A DNA stretch of 35,239 nucleotides. Origin: an uncultured Rickettsiales bacterium (GTDB lineage Bacteria > Pseudomonadota > Alphaproteobacteria > Rickettsiales > UBA1997). The stretch lies in assembly GCA_905478165.1 (NCBI GenBank), contig CAJQHK010000025.1, forward strand, positions 1 to 35,239, written 5' to 3'. The notes below the pieces were generated by a model, which saw only the letters and a list, made by a program, of their open reading frames with translations, made no database searches and had not been told where the DNA came from. The translations under genes were made by a program, and so were the position numbers. Below are positions 17,483 to 27,227 of this stretch, in pieces (positions within the stretch are counted from its first letter, which is position 1; each line of letters begins with the position of its first letter).

Positions 17483-18661
17483 ATGAGTGATAAAAATAAT
17501 AAAAATATTACCATTAATTTTGGACCACAACATCCTGCAGCTCATGGCGTATTAAGGTTGATTCTTGAAATAGATGGAGAGGTTGTTAAAAGATCAGACC
17601 CTCATATTGGCCTATTACATCGCGGCACTGAAAAACTAATGGAGCATAAAACCTATCTCCAATCTTTACCATACTTAGATCGTCTTGATTATGTTTCACC
17701 AATGTGTCAGGAACATGCTTACTGTATTGCCATTGAAAAATTACTTAAAATTGAAGTGCCTATTAGAGCGCAATATATTAGAGTTTTATTCAGTGAGATT
17801 ACAAGAATCCTAAACCATATCATGGCAATCACTACTCAAGGTCTTGACCTTGGTGCTACTTCGCCTTTTCTTTGGCTGTTTGAGGAAAGAGAGAAATTAA
17901 TGGAATTTTATGAAAGAGTTTCTGGAGCTCGTTTGCATTCCGCTTATTTTAGACCAGGTGGAGTAAATTACGATCTGCCAAAAGGTTTATTAGAAGATAT
18001 CTCTAAATTTGTTGAAAAATTTCCTAAATGTATCGACGATATGGAGACATTATTGACCAATAATCGTATCTTCAAACAAAGAATGGTTGATATTGCTATA
18101 GTTTCAAAAGAGGAGGCTATTAATTTTGGCTTTACTGGTCCTATGCTTCGAGGATCTGGTGTGGCCTGGGATCTAAGAAAATCTCAACCTTATGAAGTTT
18201 ATGATAAAATGGAATTTGACGTTCCTATTGGTAAAAATGGCGATTGTTATGATCGTTATTTAATTAGAGTCGAGGAAATGAGACAATCAATCAATATCAT
18301 TAAACAGGCAATAAAGCAAATGCCGAATGGTCCCATAAAATCTAAAAATAAAAAAATATCTCCACCTAGTAGAAGTGACATGAAGGAGTCAATGGAAGCT
18401 CTCATTCACCATTTTAAACTTTATACCGAAGGTTACAAGGTGCCAAAGGGTGAGGCTTATGGCTGCGTTGAGGCGCCAAAAGGTGAGTTCGGCGTTTATA
18501 TAATTTCTGATGGCGGTTCTAAACCAGTTAGAACAAGATTAAGGGCACCAGGATTTTACCATTTACAAGCTTTAGATTTTATGGCTAAAGGTCATCTACT
18601 TTCTGATGTTGTGTCAATTATTTCTACGCAAGATCTTGTGTTTGGCGAAATTGATAGATAG
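17483..18661 (+). CDS. nuoD: NADH-quinone oxidoreductase subunit D
   Basis: [71 protein letters not shown]-terminal VFGEIDR. Confidence 0.98.
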   Translation: MSDKNNKNITINFGPQHPAAHGVLRLILEIDGEVVKRSDPHIGLLHRGTEKLMEHKTYLQSLPYLDRLDYVSPMCQEHAYCIAIEKLLKIEVPIRAQYIRVLFSEITRILNHIMAITTQGLDLGATSPFLWLFEEREKLMEFYERVSGARLHSAYFRPGGVNYDLPKGLLEDISKFVEKFPKCIDDMETLLTNNRIFKQRMVDIAIVSKEEAINFGFTGPMLRGSGVAWDLRKSQPYEVYDKMEFDVPIGKNGDCYDRYLIRVEEMRQSINIIKQAIKQMPNGPIKSKNKKISPPSRSDMKESMEALIHHFKLYTEGYKVPKGEAYGCVEAPKGEFGVYIISDGGSKPVRTRLRAPGFYHLQALDFMAKGHLLSDVVSIISTQDLVFGEIDR

Positions 18662-18685
18662 GAGAATAATATATCTCTTTAGATC

Positions 18686-19009
18686 TTAAGAGAGCTCTAA
18701 TGTCTGTTTAAGAACCTCATCATTTTTATGCAATTCATCAAGACAATTTTTAATATTTTTTAACACCTGCTCATAGATATTAGCGCTAGAAACATCGCCC
18801 TCTTCTTTTAATTCTGGTAATTGCTTTGGAACATTAACTAAAGTATCTTTGTTTATGGGGTTACTAACTTCTAAAGCAGTTAGTTGCGCCTGTAAATCTT
18901 CTCTTTTTTACCAATTGACAAACCCTTCTGTCTCTATTTTTTCGCGCCACGATTCATATTTTCCATAATTATTAAAAATAACATCTGACCAAGATTTTTC
19001 TTGAGACAT
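18686..19009 (-). pseudogene. Small ORF (108 codons including the terminal stop) interrupted by one in-frame TAA at codon 34; function unknown
   Basis: MSQEKSWSDVIFNNYGKYESWREKIETEGFVNW*KREDLQAQLTALEVSNPINKDTLVNVPKQLPELKEEGDVSSANIYEQVLKNIKNCLDELHKNDEVLKQTLELS*. The frame is preserved across the stop (18908-18910). Confidence 0.6.
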
Positions 19010-19012
19010 ATA

Positions 19013-19183
19013 ATACCAATTCCCACCTTTAAAGCAGTTTTTTTCGAAATATTTTTATTCATAAATTATTAAAAAATGCCCGCCCTATGTTAATAGGGTG
19101 TAAGGCTTTTTGATGATTTAAGGATAAAAAGATTTCAAAAAAATCTGTCTTAACTTGTATATTTTAAAGATGGGAATTGGTAT
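19013..19183. repeat. MITE-like element with about 21-bp terminal inverted repeats
   Basis: Left ATACCAATTCCCACCTTTAAA; right end reverse complement ATACCAATTCCCATCTTTAAA (1 mismatch). No coding capacity. If the TIR starts at TACCAATT, TAA flanks both sides (possible 3-bp target duplication). Confidence 0.85.
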
Positions 19184-19199
19184 AATGTTAAATAAAAAA

Positions 19200-20714
19200 T
19201 TAATTTATCTTAAAATCTACCCCTAAACATTCTAAAGCAAATGCCGCCTCGAAATATCTCTTACTATTTCCACTACCTCCCTTTCCATCACTAATAACTA
19301 TATCATCAGTAATTTTGGTAAATTTAGTAGAATTTTGACCATTAATAGATCGAGAGCAAGCGTAGCAAGACAAAATACCGAACAAATCATCAGAAAAAAA
19401 TAATTTTAAATGATGTAAGATATTAAAAAAATAAGAATTTTTATACTTATTAGAGCCAATATTTGCTCCACCAGCAATTTTTAATAAAATATATTTACTG
19501 TCACTAGCAATAAAACTAACATAAATATCGTTCAATAAAATTGCTGAACTTAAATTAAAAATATTTTGTGATTTTTTACTATTCTTAATAATTATAACCA
19601 TAGAAAGTCCTGTAGCAATAATATTTTTAGATAATTTTATATTAAAATTAATGTCCTTAGCAAATTTATATTTAATCTTATAACCAAGAGATAGATGCAG
19701 CTTATTACAATAAATATATTTATTATCTTTAGTGATTATTCCCGCCAAACTCTTTCCATCAATTAACACTTCGCTAATTTCTGTATTTTCTAACCATTTA
19801 GCACCATTATCTTTGGCTATTTTAGCATTTACCTTGTGAATATCGTGTCTTAAGCAGCTATCCTTATCAAATAAAAAAACCTTATCAACTACATTTTTTT
19901 TACCAAAAATATTACTAATCTGATCTTGCGTTAATTTTTGATAAAGAACATTTGAAATGTTATGATTTTTTTGATCTTTTAAAACCACCTCCATTGCTGA
20001 TAAGGAACTGACTTTTAAATTAGTTTTATTTATTTCTTCCAGAGCGTTCTGAATCTTAAGAGATTTTTTGGCATTATCTAAGTCGATATCATAGGAAGTT
20101 TTTTTACCTAGAATCTTTCTAATCTTCTGCAAAACCCAATTCAACTCATTTTGAAAATAAATTTTTAATAACTTTGGATCAAAAGTTAATTTTATATCAA
20201 TTTTAGGGTAATTAATGTCAGAAATATTATATTTTTTAGGAAAAAAATTTTTTAAAATGGAATTTTTAAGTAACTTATGGCCAGCAAAATGATCATTGGC
20301 ATAAAGTGCAGAACTATTTCTGCTATGCATTTGCTTAGTTGAGTGATGAGAATTAGATTCTAAATAATTCCTAGTTAAATAGATTATCTGATCAAATTTC
20401 TGCTTAATATTTTTATCAGTTGCCGCAATTACTACTTGCTCTTCGGCAGAAGGGCCACCCGCAGCAATCATAACGTTTTGATTCTTATTTTTTAGATAAT
20501 TATCAAAATGCGGACTATTTTTGATATTGTTAAATGTAATATTTGAGTCCGAATCTTTAATGTTGTTAATTTCAAAATCACTGTAATCTTTTTTTAAAAT
20601 ATCTTTAACAATGATAATAACATCCTGATCAGAAGTAAAAAATGAATGAAATTCTGATGATAAATTATGAAAATCAACAGCCTCTTTGATATTATTTATT
20701 AAATTTTCTTTCAT
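19200..20714 (-). CDS. Divergent FAD-dependent oxidoreductase-like protein (DAO-like), function unknown
   Basis: Weak DAO-like pattern: VMIAAGGPSAEE (modified dinucleotide-binding region), MHSRNSSALYANDHF, AKIAKDNGAKWLENTEISEVLIDGKSLAGIITKDNKYIYCNKLHLSLG, C-terminal CSRSINGQNSTKFTKITDDIVISDGKGGSGNSKRYFEAAFALE. Confidence 0.45.
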   Translation of the reverse strand: MKENLINNIKEAVDFHNLSSEFHSFFTSDQDVIIIVKDILKKDYSDFEINNIKDSDSNITFNNIKNSPHFDNYLKNKNQNVMIAAGGPSAEEQVVIAATDKNIKQKFDQIIYLTRNYLESNSHHSTKQMHSRNSSALYANDHFAGHKLLKNSILKNFFPKKYNISDINYPKIDIKLTFDPKLLKIYFQNELNWVLQKIRKILGKKTSYDIDLDNAKKSLKIQNALEEINKTNLKVSSLSAMEVVLKDQKNHNISNVLYQKLTQDQISNIFGKKNVVDKVFLFDKDSCLRHDIHKVNAKIAKDNGAKWLENTEISEVLIDGKSLAGIITKDNKYIYCNKLHLSLGYKIKYKFAKDINFNIKLSKNIIATGLSMVIIIKNSKKSQNIFNLSSAILLNDIYVSFIASDSKYILLKIAGGANIGSNKYKNSYFFNILHHLKLFFSDDLFGILSCYACSRSINGQNSTKFTKITDDIVISDGKGGSGNSKRYFEAAFALECLGVDFKIN

Positions 20715-20715
20715 T

Positions 20716-20746
20716 ATTATACCATTTTAACTTGAAAATGGATAAT
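20716..20746. repeat. Imperfect palindrome in the short spacer upstream of the FAD-like gene
   Basis: ATTAT-A-CCATTTT-AACTTG-AAAATGG-ATAAT read from the + strand. Contains outward TGGTATAAT on the minus strand abutting the ATG. Confidence 0.6.
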
Positions 20747-20750
20747 ATAA

Positions 20751-21185
20751 TCAATCATTCAAAGATTCTTGAAATTGCCTAGATTTATAATGATCACCTC
20801 CTCTATATTGAGGTTTAGATAAACTTTCTAAATCTTTTACAGAACTATCTTTGTCGTTATAATTTTTATATTTTCTTGTCATACCATAAGGATATGGCAC
20901 GTTTTGAGGGTATTTACTAGCTGAGTTTGGAGGTAATGATTCGTTTTTAAAACTACCTCCAGGATATTGATTTTGCATCTGCATCGTTTGCTGCTGAAAA
21001 TTTGGCGGCATTTGATTTTCTTCAAACATACCAGGAGGGGGTGCATTTACCATTCCACCATAGTTTGGAGTCGTGTTGGGAGTTGCGCTAGGTGAAAAAT
21101 TTCCTGTATTGCCACCTGGATAACTATATAACTTCATACAAGAGCTTAACAAAAAAATAATTGAGATTAATAGTATATTTTTCAT
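20751..21185 (-). CDS. Pro/Asn/Gln-rich predicted lipoprotein
   Basis: Signal peptide with lipobox MKNILLISIIFLLSSC; low-complexity PGGNTGNFSPSATPNTTPNYGGMVNAPPPGM. Confidence 0.7.
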   Translation of the reverse strand: MKNILLISIIFLLSSCMKLYSYPGGNTGNFSPSATPNTTPNYGGMVNAPPPGMFEENQMPPNFQQQTMQMQNQYPGGSFKNESLPPNSASKYPQNVPYPYGMTRKYKNYNDKDSSVKDLESLSKPQYRGGDHYKSRQFQESLND

Positions 21186-21280
21186 CTAATTGGTAGATTT
21201 TTTAGAGTTTGTTTTTAATCACCATCGTAGCCAGTTACTTCAAGATTAAAAATATCACTTAAGTTACTTTTGAACAATTA

Positions 21281-21685
21281 TTAAGGCTTATAAGCGTCAA
21301 TAAAGTATTCTTTTTGTTTAAAATCTCGACATTTTATTGATAAAAACGATGCCATAGGTAAGATGAACATACTACCAAAGGCATCTAAAACACATCTAGT
21401 TGTTTCTGCGCCCCTACCTTCTCTTACGGAATACCAAGTTTCAAGGTCTATAGTTTTTTGATAATTTTTACCCATTATAGTAGCCTTGTAATTAATGTCA
21501 GAATCTGGTAGCAGAGATATATCAACAGGTGTTTGACCATAATAAGCATTATTGATATAAAGGTGAGACCTAGAGGGATTACTGTTAATCTTAATGGAAA
21601 CTCTATCCTCATTCATTCTTGCGCAAGAAGTAATAAAAAACAGGAGAAAAATTATAATAACTGACAGTAATTTATTAAACATCAT
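21281..21685 (-). CDS. PEGA-domain-like predicted lipoprotein
   Basis: Lipobox LLFFITSC; VSIKINSNPSRSHLYINNAYYGQTPVDISLLPDSDINYKATI resembles PEGA repeats. Confidence 0.65.
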   Translation of the reverse strand: MMFNKLLSVIIIFLLFFITSCARMNEDRVSIKINSNPSRSHLYINNAYYGQTPVDISLLPDSDINYKATIMGKNYQKTIDLETWYSVREGRGAETTRCVLDAFGSMFILPMASFLSIKCRDFKQKEYFIDAYKP

Positions 21686-21701
21686 ACTTATAATCTAGTA
21701 T

Positions 21702-22358
21702 TTATTGATCAGTAAAATCCCTTTTCCACTCCTCTCTTAAGGAAGTAACGAAATCAGATAAAATATTTAAATCTCTACCTATCTCTTTATTCATATTGCG
21801 AATTATGTTGTTAATTTTGTCGTAAGTTTCTTGAAGATCTTCGTTAATTATAACGTGATCATATTCATTAAAATGACTGATTTCATCAATAGCACCTGAC
21901 ATTCTCTTTCTGACAATATCTTCGGTATCCATAGCTCTTTTTTGCAATCTAAATCCAAGTTCTTTCATGGAGGGAGGGAGTAAAAAGAAGCTAATTATTT
22001 TATTTTTATTAAATTTTTCATTTAATTGCCTTGCTCCCTGCCAATCTATATCAAATAACACATTTAAGTTCTTACTAAATGATTCGTCAATTGTCTTTCT
22101 AGGTGTGCCATATCGATTACCAAAAATATTGGCAGATTCCAATAATTGATTTTTAGCTTCCAACTCTTCAAACTCATCCCTTGTTACAAAGTAATAATCA
22201 TGACCATCAATTTCATTTGACCGTTTTAATCTAGTAGTAGCCGAAATTGATAATTTTATACCTTTATTTCCCTGAATCAGCATATTGCAAATCGTTGATT
22301 TGCCAGCTCCAGAAGGGGAAGAGATAATAATTAAGAATGGTGGAGAAATAACGTTCAT
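21702..22358 (-). CDS. gmk: Guanylate kinase
   Basis: IISSPSGAGKSTICNMLI, SISATTRLKRSNEIDGHDYYFVTRDEFE, VLFDIDWQGARQL. Confidence 0.96.
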   Translation of the reverse strand: MNVISPPFLIIISSPSGAGKSTICNMLIQGNKGIKLSISATTRLKRSNEIDGHDYYFVTRDEFEELEAKNQLLESANIFGNRYGTPRKTIDESFSKNLNVLFDIDWQGARQLNEKFNKNKIISFFLLPPSMKELGFRLQKRAMDTEDIVRKRMSGAIDEISHFNEYDHVIINEDLQETYDKINNIIRNMNKEIGRDLNILSDFVTSLREEWKRDFTDQ

Positions 22359-22382
22359 TATAAAGCCTGATTAGAACTAGAG

Positions 22383-23201
22383 TTATACTTCTTTTTTTTC
22401 AATCGTTAGGTCTGGTGCGTCAACAGCCTTCATACCAATAACATGGTAACCAGAATCGACATGAAGAACCTCACCTGTCACTCCGCTACCCAACTCACTT
22501 AACAGGTAAGCTGCAGAACCACCAACATCTTCAAGAGTGATATTTCTCTTTAGTGGGGCATTATACTCATTCCATTTAAAAATATATTTAAAATCACCAA
22601 TACCACTAGCAGCAAGCGTTTTTACAGGACCAGCAGAAATAGCGTTAACTCTAATATTGCTGTTACCAAGATCAACAGCCAGATATCTAACACTAGCTTC
22701 GAGAGCAGCCTTTGCTACGCCCATAACATTATAATGAGGAATAACCTTTTCTGCACCATAGTAACTAAGAGCAATGATACTACCAGAATCGGATTTTTTT
22801 AAAAGATCTTCGGCGTATTTAGTAACGGAAACTAAAGAATAAGCTGAGATATTCATAGTATTAGCAAAGTTTTCTGGAGTAGTATCGACATATCTACCTC
22901 TTAATTCTTCCTTATCAGAATAAGCTATAGCATGAACTAAAAAATCTAATTTCCCCCACTTCTTTTCCAATGTTTTAAACACAGATTTAATGGAATCTAA
23001 ATCCGTTACATCACATGGCAGAACAATATCAGAGTCAACCGATTTAGCAAGAGGTCTTATTCTCTTTGCTAAAGCCTCTCCTTGATAAGTAAATGCCAAA
23101 TCTGCTCCATACTTATGAGCAACCTCAGCTATACCCCAAGCAATTGAGCGACTATTAGCAACGCCCATTATTAAACCTTTTTTACCCTTTAATATTGTCA
23201 T
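22383..23201 (-). CDS. fabI: Enoyl-[acyl-carrier-protein] reductase (NADH) FabI
   Basis: KKGLIMGVANSRSIAWGIAEVAHKYGADLAFTYQGEAL, LSYYGAEKVIPHYNVMGVAKAALEASVRYLAVDLG, AISAGPVKTLAASGI. Confidence 0.96.
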   Translation of the reverse strand: MTILKGKKGLIMGVANSRSIAWGIAEVAHKYGADLAFTYQGEALAKRIRPLAKSVDSDIVLPCDVTDLDSIKSVFKTLEKKWGKLDFLVHAIAYSDKEELRGRYVDTTPENFANTMNISAYSLVSVTKYAEDLLKKSDSGSIIALSYYGAEKVIPHYNVMGVAKAALEASVRYLAVDLGNSNIRVNAISAGPVKTLAASGIGDFKYIFKWNEYNAPLKRNITLEDVGGSAAYLLSELGSGVTGEVLHVDSGYHVIGMKAVDAPDLTIEKKEV

Positions 23202-23207
23202 AATTTA

Positions 23208-23825
23208 TTAATTTTTATTTTCAAAAAGCCAAGGGGTTAAATTACCGGCCTTGTTTTCATATTCATCAATTTTACCTTCCATAGTTAATGTAATACCAAT
23301 ATCGTCCAAACCATTTATCAAGCAATGCTTTTTAAAATCATTAATTTGAAACTCTATTTCATCATTATTAAAAGAAATTTTTTGCAATTCAAGGTCTATA
23401 GTTATTTCATTTTTAGAATTTTTAGCAACATCCATTAATTTTTTAACTTGATTGGCGTCAAGAATAATAGGTAAAATACCATTTTTAAAGCAATTATTAT
23501 AGAATATATCAGCAAAAGAGGTTGAAATAATAACCCTTATACCAAAATCCAATAAAGCCCAAGGAGCATGCTCACGACTTGAGCCACAACCAAAATTATC
23601 ACCAGCAATTAATATTTTAGAATTTTTATAAGAATTTTGATGTAAAATAAAATTATTAATTTTATTACCAGACTCATCATACCTCATTTCATAAAATAAA
23701 CTGACGCCAAGGCCCGTTCTTTTGACTGTTTTTAAAAATTGCTTAGGGATAATCATATCGGTATCAATATTGATCAAATCTAAATAAGCAGCCCTAGCAA
23801 TTAATTTAGTAAATTTTTCCATCAT
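23208..23825 (-). CDS. leuD: 3-isopropylmalate dehydratase small subunit
   Basis: [72 protein letters not shown]. Confidence 0.95.
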   Translation of the reverse strand: MMEKFTKLIARAAYLDLINIDTDMIIPKQFLKTVKRTGLGVSLFYEMRYDESGNKINNFILHQNSYKNSKILIAGDNFGCGSSREHAPWALLDFGIRVIISTSFADIFYNNCFKNGILPIILDANQVKKLMDVAKNSKNEITIDLELQKISFNNDEIEFQINDFKKHCLINGLDDIGITLTMEGKIDEYENKAGNLTPWLFENKN

Positions 23826-23911
23826 TAATTATTAAAATTCTTCGATACACAATATAATATTAATATGATTTATATTTGCAAGACTAGAAAAATGACAAAC
23901 TAAAATGAAGA

Positions 23912-25228
23912 CTATTTAGTTTCCGATATCTTTTTTGCTATAATTTTGATATCATTAACTATTTCAAAAAAACTATCTCTTATTTTAGCATCAAAACCAA
24001 TATTCGTTTTTGACCATTCTTCCATCCATGGCTTAGCTATCTCCCAAATATTAATATCCTTATCCAAAGATAAAGCAACCCCTTCAATTAAAATAATTGT
24101 TTTTTGCAATAATAGTAAATTTGCATTACTCTTCATATTATATTTTTGAATCATCTCAATTAATTTAGTAAAAATTAAAATCAACGGTACGTCAGAAACT
24201 TTTTTATCAATTATCGATTCTCCTAAAATACGAGAATAAAGAGCAAACTCATTAAGATCGGTGTCTCTTGGTATCAACCCAGCCTCAAGATGAAGTTCGG
24301 CAACCCTTCTGTAGTCCCTGTGCAGAAAATTAATAAAAATCTGAGTAATAGCTATCCTTATTTTCCTATCTAAACTACCGATAATACCAAAATCTATTAA
24401 AGCAATCTTACCTTCCTTAGTTAAAATTAAATTACCTGGATGCATGTCAGCATGAAAAAACCCTCGGTCATAGGATTGATGAAAAAATCCCAATATTAAT
24501 GTTTTAGCTATCTTCTTCTTATCAAAATTTGTGGCAGCCATACCCTTCTTGTTAGAAAATCTAACGCCGTCAATCCACTGCATTACCATAATATCTTTAT
24601 TACTCAGATCCCAATAAATTTTTGGCACTAAGAAGCTATCAAAATCAGATAAAATATCTTTAATTTTAGAAGAGGCAGCGGCCTCAAGAAGTAGGTTAGC
24701 CTCCTTTTCTAGCATGTTTTCCAACGGCTTTAAAATATCTCTTCTTATTGATCTAACATTTTTAGAAAAAATTGCTACAATAAAAGTAATAATCTTAATG
24801 GTCAGTAAATCTCTTTTAATAATCTTGGCAATATTTGGTCTTAAAACCTTAACCGCCACAACCATACCATTTTTTAAGACTGCCTGATGAGTCTGAGCAA
24901 TAGAAGCTGAAGCTACAGGCTCTCTTTTAAAATTTTTAAATATACTATTAATGTCTTTTTTATATATTCTCTCTATATAATTAACAGCCTTTTTAGATGA
25001 AAATGGTCTTAAATCATCTTGAAATTTAGATAACAAGCCAGCTAATTCTATACCAACAAGATCTGCTCTTACTGATAAGAATTGACCTAATTTAATAAAA
25101 ACTGGTCCAGAAAATTTTAAAAAAATATAAATACTCCTCTCTTCATAAAAAGGAAAGAGAATTAAAAAAATTATAAAAAATAGAAATAATTTAATTATGT
25201 TTAATAGAGATTTAATCAGTATAATCAT
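23912..25228 (-). CDS. ubiB: UbiB/ABC1 family kinase-like protein (ubiquinone biosynthesis)
   Basis: FSGPVFIKLGQFLSVRADLVG, REPVASASIAQTHQAVLKNGMVVAVKVLRPNI, GFFHADMHPGNLILTKEGKIALIDFGIIG. Confidence 0.93.
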   Translation of the reverse strand: MIILIKSLLNIIKLFLFFIIFLILFPFYEERSIYIFLKFSGPVFIKLGQFLSVRADLVGIELAGLLSKFQDDLRPFSSKKAVNYIERIYKKDINSIFKNFKREPVASASIAQTHQAVLKNGMVVAVKVLRPNIAKIIKRDLLTIKIITFIVAIFSKNVRSIRRDILKPLENMLEKEANLLLEAAASSKIKDILSDFDSFLVPKIYWDLSNKDIMVMQWIDGVRFSNKKGMAATNFDKKKIAKTLILGFFHQSYDRGFFHADMHPGNLILTKEGKIALIDFGIIGSLDRKIRIAITQIFINFLHRDYRRVAELHLEAGLIPRDTDLNEFALYSRILGESIIDKKVSDVPLILIFTKLIEMIQKYNMKSNANLLLLQKTIILIEGVALSLDKDINIWEIAKPWMEEWSKTNIGFDAKIRDSFFEIVNDIKIIAKKISETK

Positions 25229-25345
25229 TTTATTAATTTCATGTGTTTGTTACAAACTAAACCATACTTATAATAACCTTCGAAGATCTATAATTATTAT
25301 GTTTTTATATATTCTTACTTAATATCAAAAAACCTATATTATTAA

Positions 25346-26560
25346 TTATTTTAGGGTGGGTTTTGGCACAAGATAAGACTCACCCCATTTTCCTTCCAGA
25401 TCATCGATGATTGACCTCTTAATTGTAACTCTTTTGTTCATACCGTACTTTGATAATAATTGAAAAACGACGTTATTATTAGACATCTTAGCTATATCAA
25501 GAGCAGAAAAATTTTTCTTATTTATTGCATTTAAGTTGATATCCTTGGCAGCTAGATAATCAATTACCGGTAAATAACCAACTCTTACAGCTTGCATTAA
25601 ATAAGTTTCGCCGAAGACATCTCTAATATCTAGATTAGCACCAGACTCAACAAGTAATTTTACCATTTCATAATCACCCATCTTAATAGCAATATTAACA
25701 GATGTCAGGCCTAAGCTATTCTTTAAATCTGGATTAGCACCAGCGGCAAGTAAACTAGTGGATATTAATTGTCTTTTAAGAGATACCGCAAATAACAAAG
25801 GAGTATCACCAAACTCATTGTAAATGTTAACATTAGAGATCTGTCTTACAATTGCGTTAAAATCATTGATATCATTAATTCCAATTTCATTAAATAACAA
25901 ATCTACCTTATCTGAATATCGACGTAAAATTGGATGATGAATGTTTTGATCACTAAATTTTCTAGATAATAATGGAGGAGGTATGTCTGTTGTTAAGAAG
26001 TCTGGAGCTATTTTTGCAACCGGCTTTGGATAGGATTTATTTAATTCATATTTGTGTTCCAAATTCCATTTCTTAAGATGTAATTCGTTATTTTTTCTTT
26101 TAGATTCTTTTGATCCTATAATGTTACTAACCTTATTAATTGCATTGTCGCCAGATACCTTAGTTTTAGCATCTTTGTTATTATGAATTTTAGTGGATGG
26201 GGATGACAATACATTAAAAATTTCCTTCTTAATGTCTTTAATATTTTCTTTTGCACTTTCAGCTTGTTTAGAAAGGAAATTTCCAACCTTTTCTAATTGA
26301 CTTTTGTCATTTTTAACATCAAAAGTACTGCTATTTTTATCCTCAACAGTATTTTGTAACTGCTTATTGTCATTATCGTCACCTTCTTTATCTTGAATCT
26401 CCCCCTCTTTTAGTAATAATTTTTCAAGAATAGGTTTGTTTGTAGCAGCAATGTTAGATCTAAAATCATCCAAACCTAAAGATTCAAGATCTATAGACCC
26501 AACTTCACTTGCTAAGGTAAGTTTTGAAAAGATTATTATAAGAATAAATAAAGGTCTCAT
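25346..26560 (-). CDS. Secreted ankyrin-repeat protein
   Basis: Likely start at MRPLFILIIIFSKLTLASE (signal peptide; the ORF track starts 11 codons upstream). C-terminal ankyrin repeats FGDTPLLFAVSLKRQLISTSLLAAGANPDLKNSLGLTSVNIAIKMGDYEMVKLLVESGANLDIRDVFGETYLMQAV. Confidence 0.82.
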   Translation of the reverse strand: MRPLFILIIIFSKLTLASEVGSIDLESLGLDDFRSNIAATNKPILEKLLLKEGEIQDKEGDDNDNKQLQNTVEDKNSSTFDVKNDKSQLEKVGNFLSKQAESAKENIKDIKKEIFNVLSSPSTKIHNNKDAKTKVSGDNAINKVSNIIGSKESKRKNNELHLKKWNLEHKYELNKSYPKPVAKIAPDFLTTDIPPPLLSRKFSDQNIHHPILRRYSDKVDLLFNEIGINDINDFNAIVRQISNVNIYNEFGDTPLLFAVSLKRQLISTSLLAAGANPDLKNSLGLTSVNIAIKMGDYEMVKLLVESGANLDIRDVFGETYLMQAVRVGYLPVIDYLAAKDINLNAINKKNFSALDIAKMSNNNVVFQLLSKYGMNKRVTIKRSIIDDLEGKWGESYLVPKPTLK

Positions 26561-26876
26561 TAAATAAGAGGAACTAAAGGAATGTCTATACAAGAGGATA
26601 ATATCAATAAGGATGTTAAAATTATTATATTTTTAATCATAATATTTTATTTAAATTAAATAGTATCAAGTGACACTATTATGGTAAAATTTATTTTAAA
26701 ATGAACTTTAATATTAGACAATAGTTGTGTTATTTTTAAAACGAACTTTAATATAATAAAATATTTAAAATATTTTACTAGTACTTATCTGATACAGAGA
26801 TAGGTCTTGACATGATCCCACTTAATTTTACAGTCCCATTAAATAATGGCATAAATTATGGCCAAATAAATCAGAG

Positions 26877-27103
26877 AAATTTGTTGAAATTGATAGAATT
26901 AGTAAGTTTGCCCTAGTTAGATTACATAAAAACCAAACATTAGAAAAGCATCTACGAGAATTTATTTTTTATATAATTTTACTAAAATATTAAAGGCTTT
27001 AAAATTTAAAACACCGTTTGGTTTTTTAATAGAGAAGTTTAAAATTATGATGGAGGTTTTTTATAAGAATCTGCTCCACTATTTAAAGAGACTTAACGAT
27101 TAA
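26877..27103 (+). pseudogene. IS481-like transposase remnant (frameshifted, internally deleted)
   Basis: Frame a: KFVEIDRISKFALVRLHKNQTLEKHLREF; frame b: YNFTKILKALKFKTPFGFLIEKF. These resemble the catalytic-domain and C-terminal motifs of IS481-type transposases (ID..SKFAYVELH..., YNFAKRLKALKFKTPFEF). Confidence 0.55.
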
Positions 27104-27227
27104 TAGTCTATAAAAAATCTAAAACTAAAATTGTTTCGATACAATGCTAGTTATCTAATGAAACGCTATGTAACACCAAAACTTATCTACAACACAACAT
27201 TGGCATAATTTTAAGGACCCTATTCGA

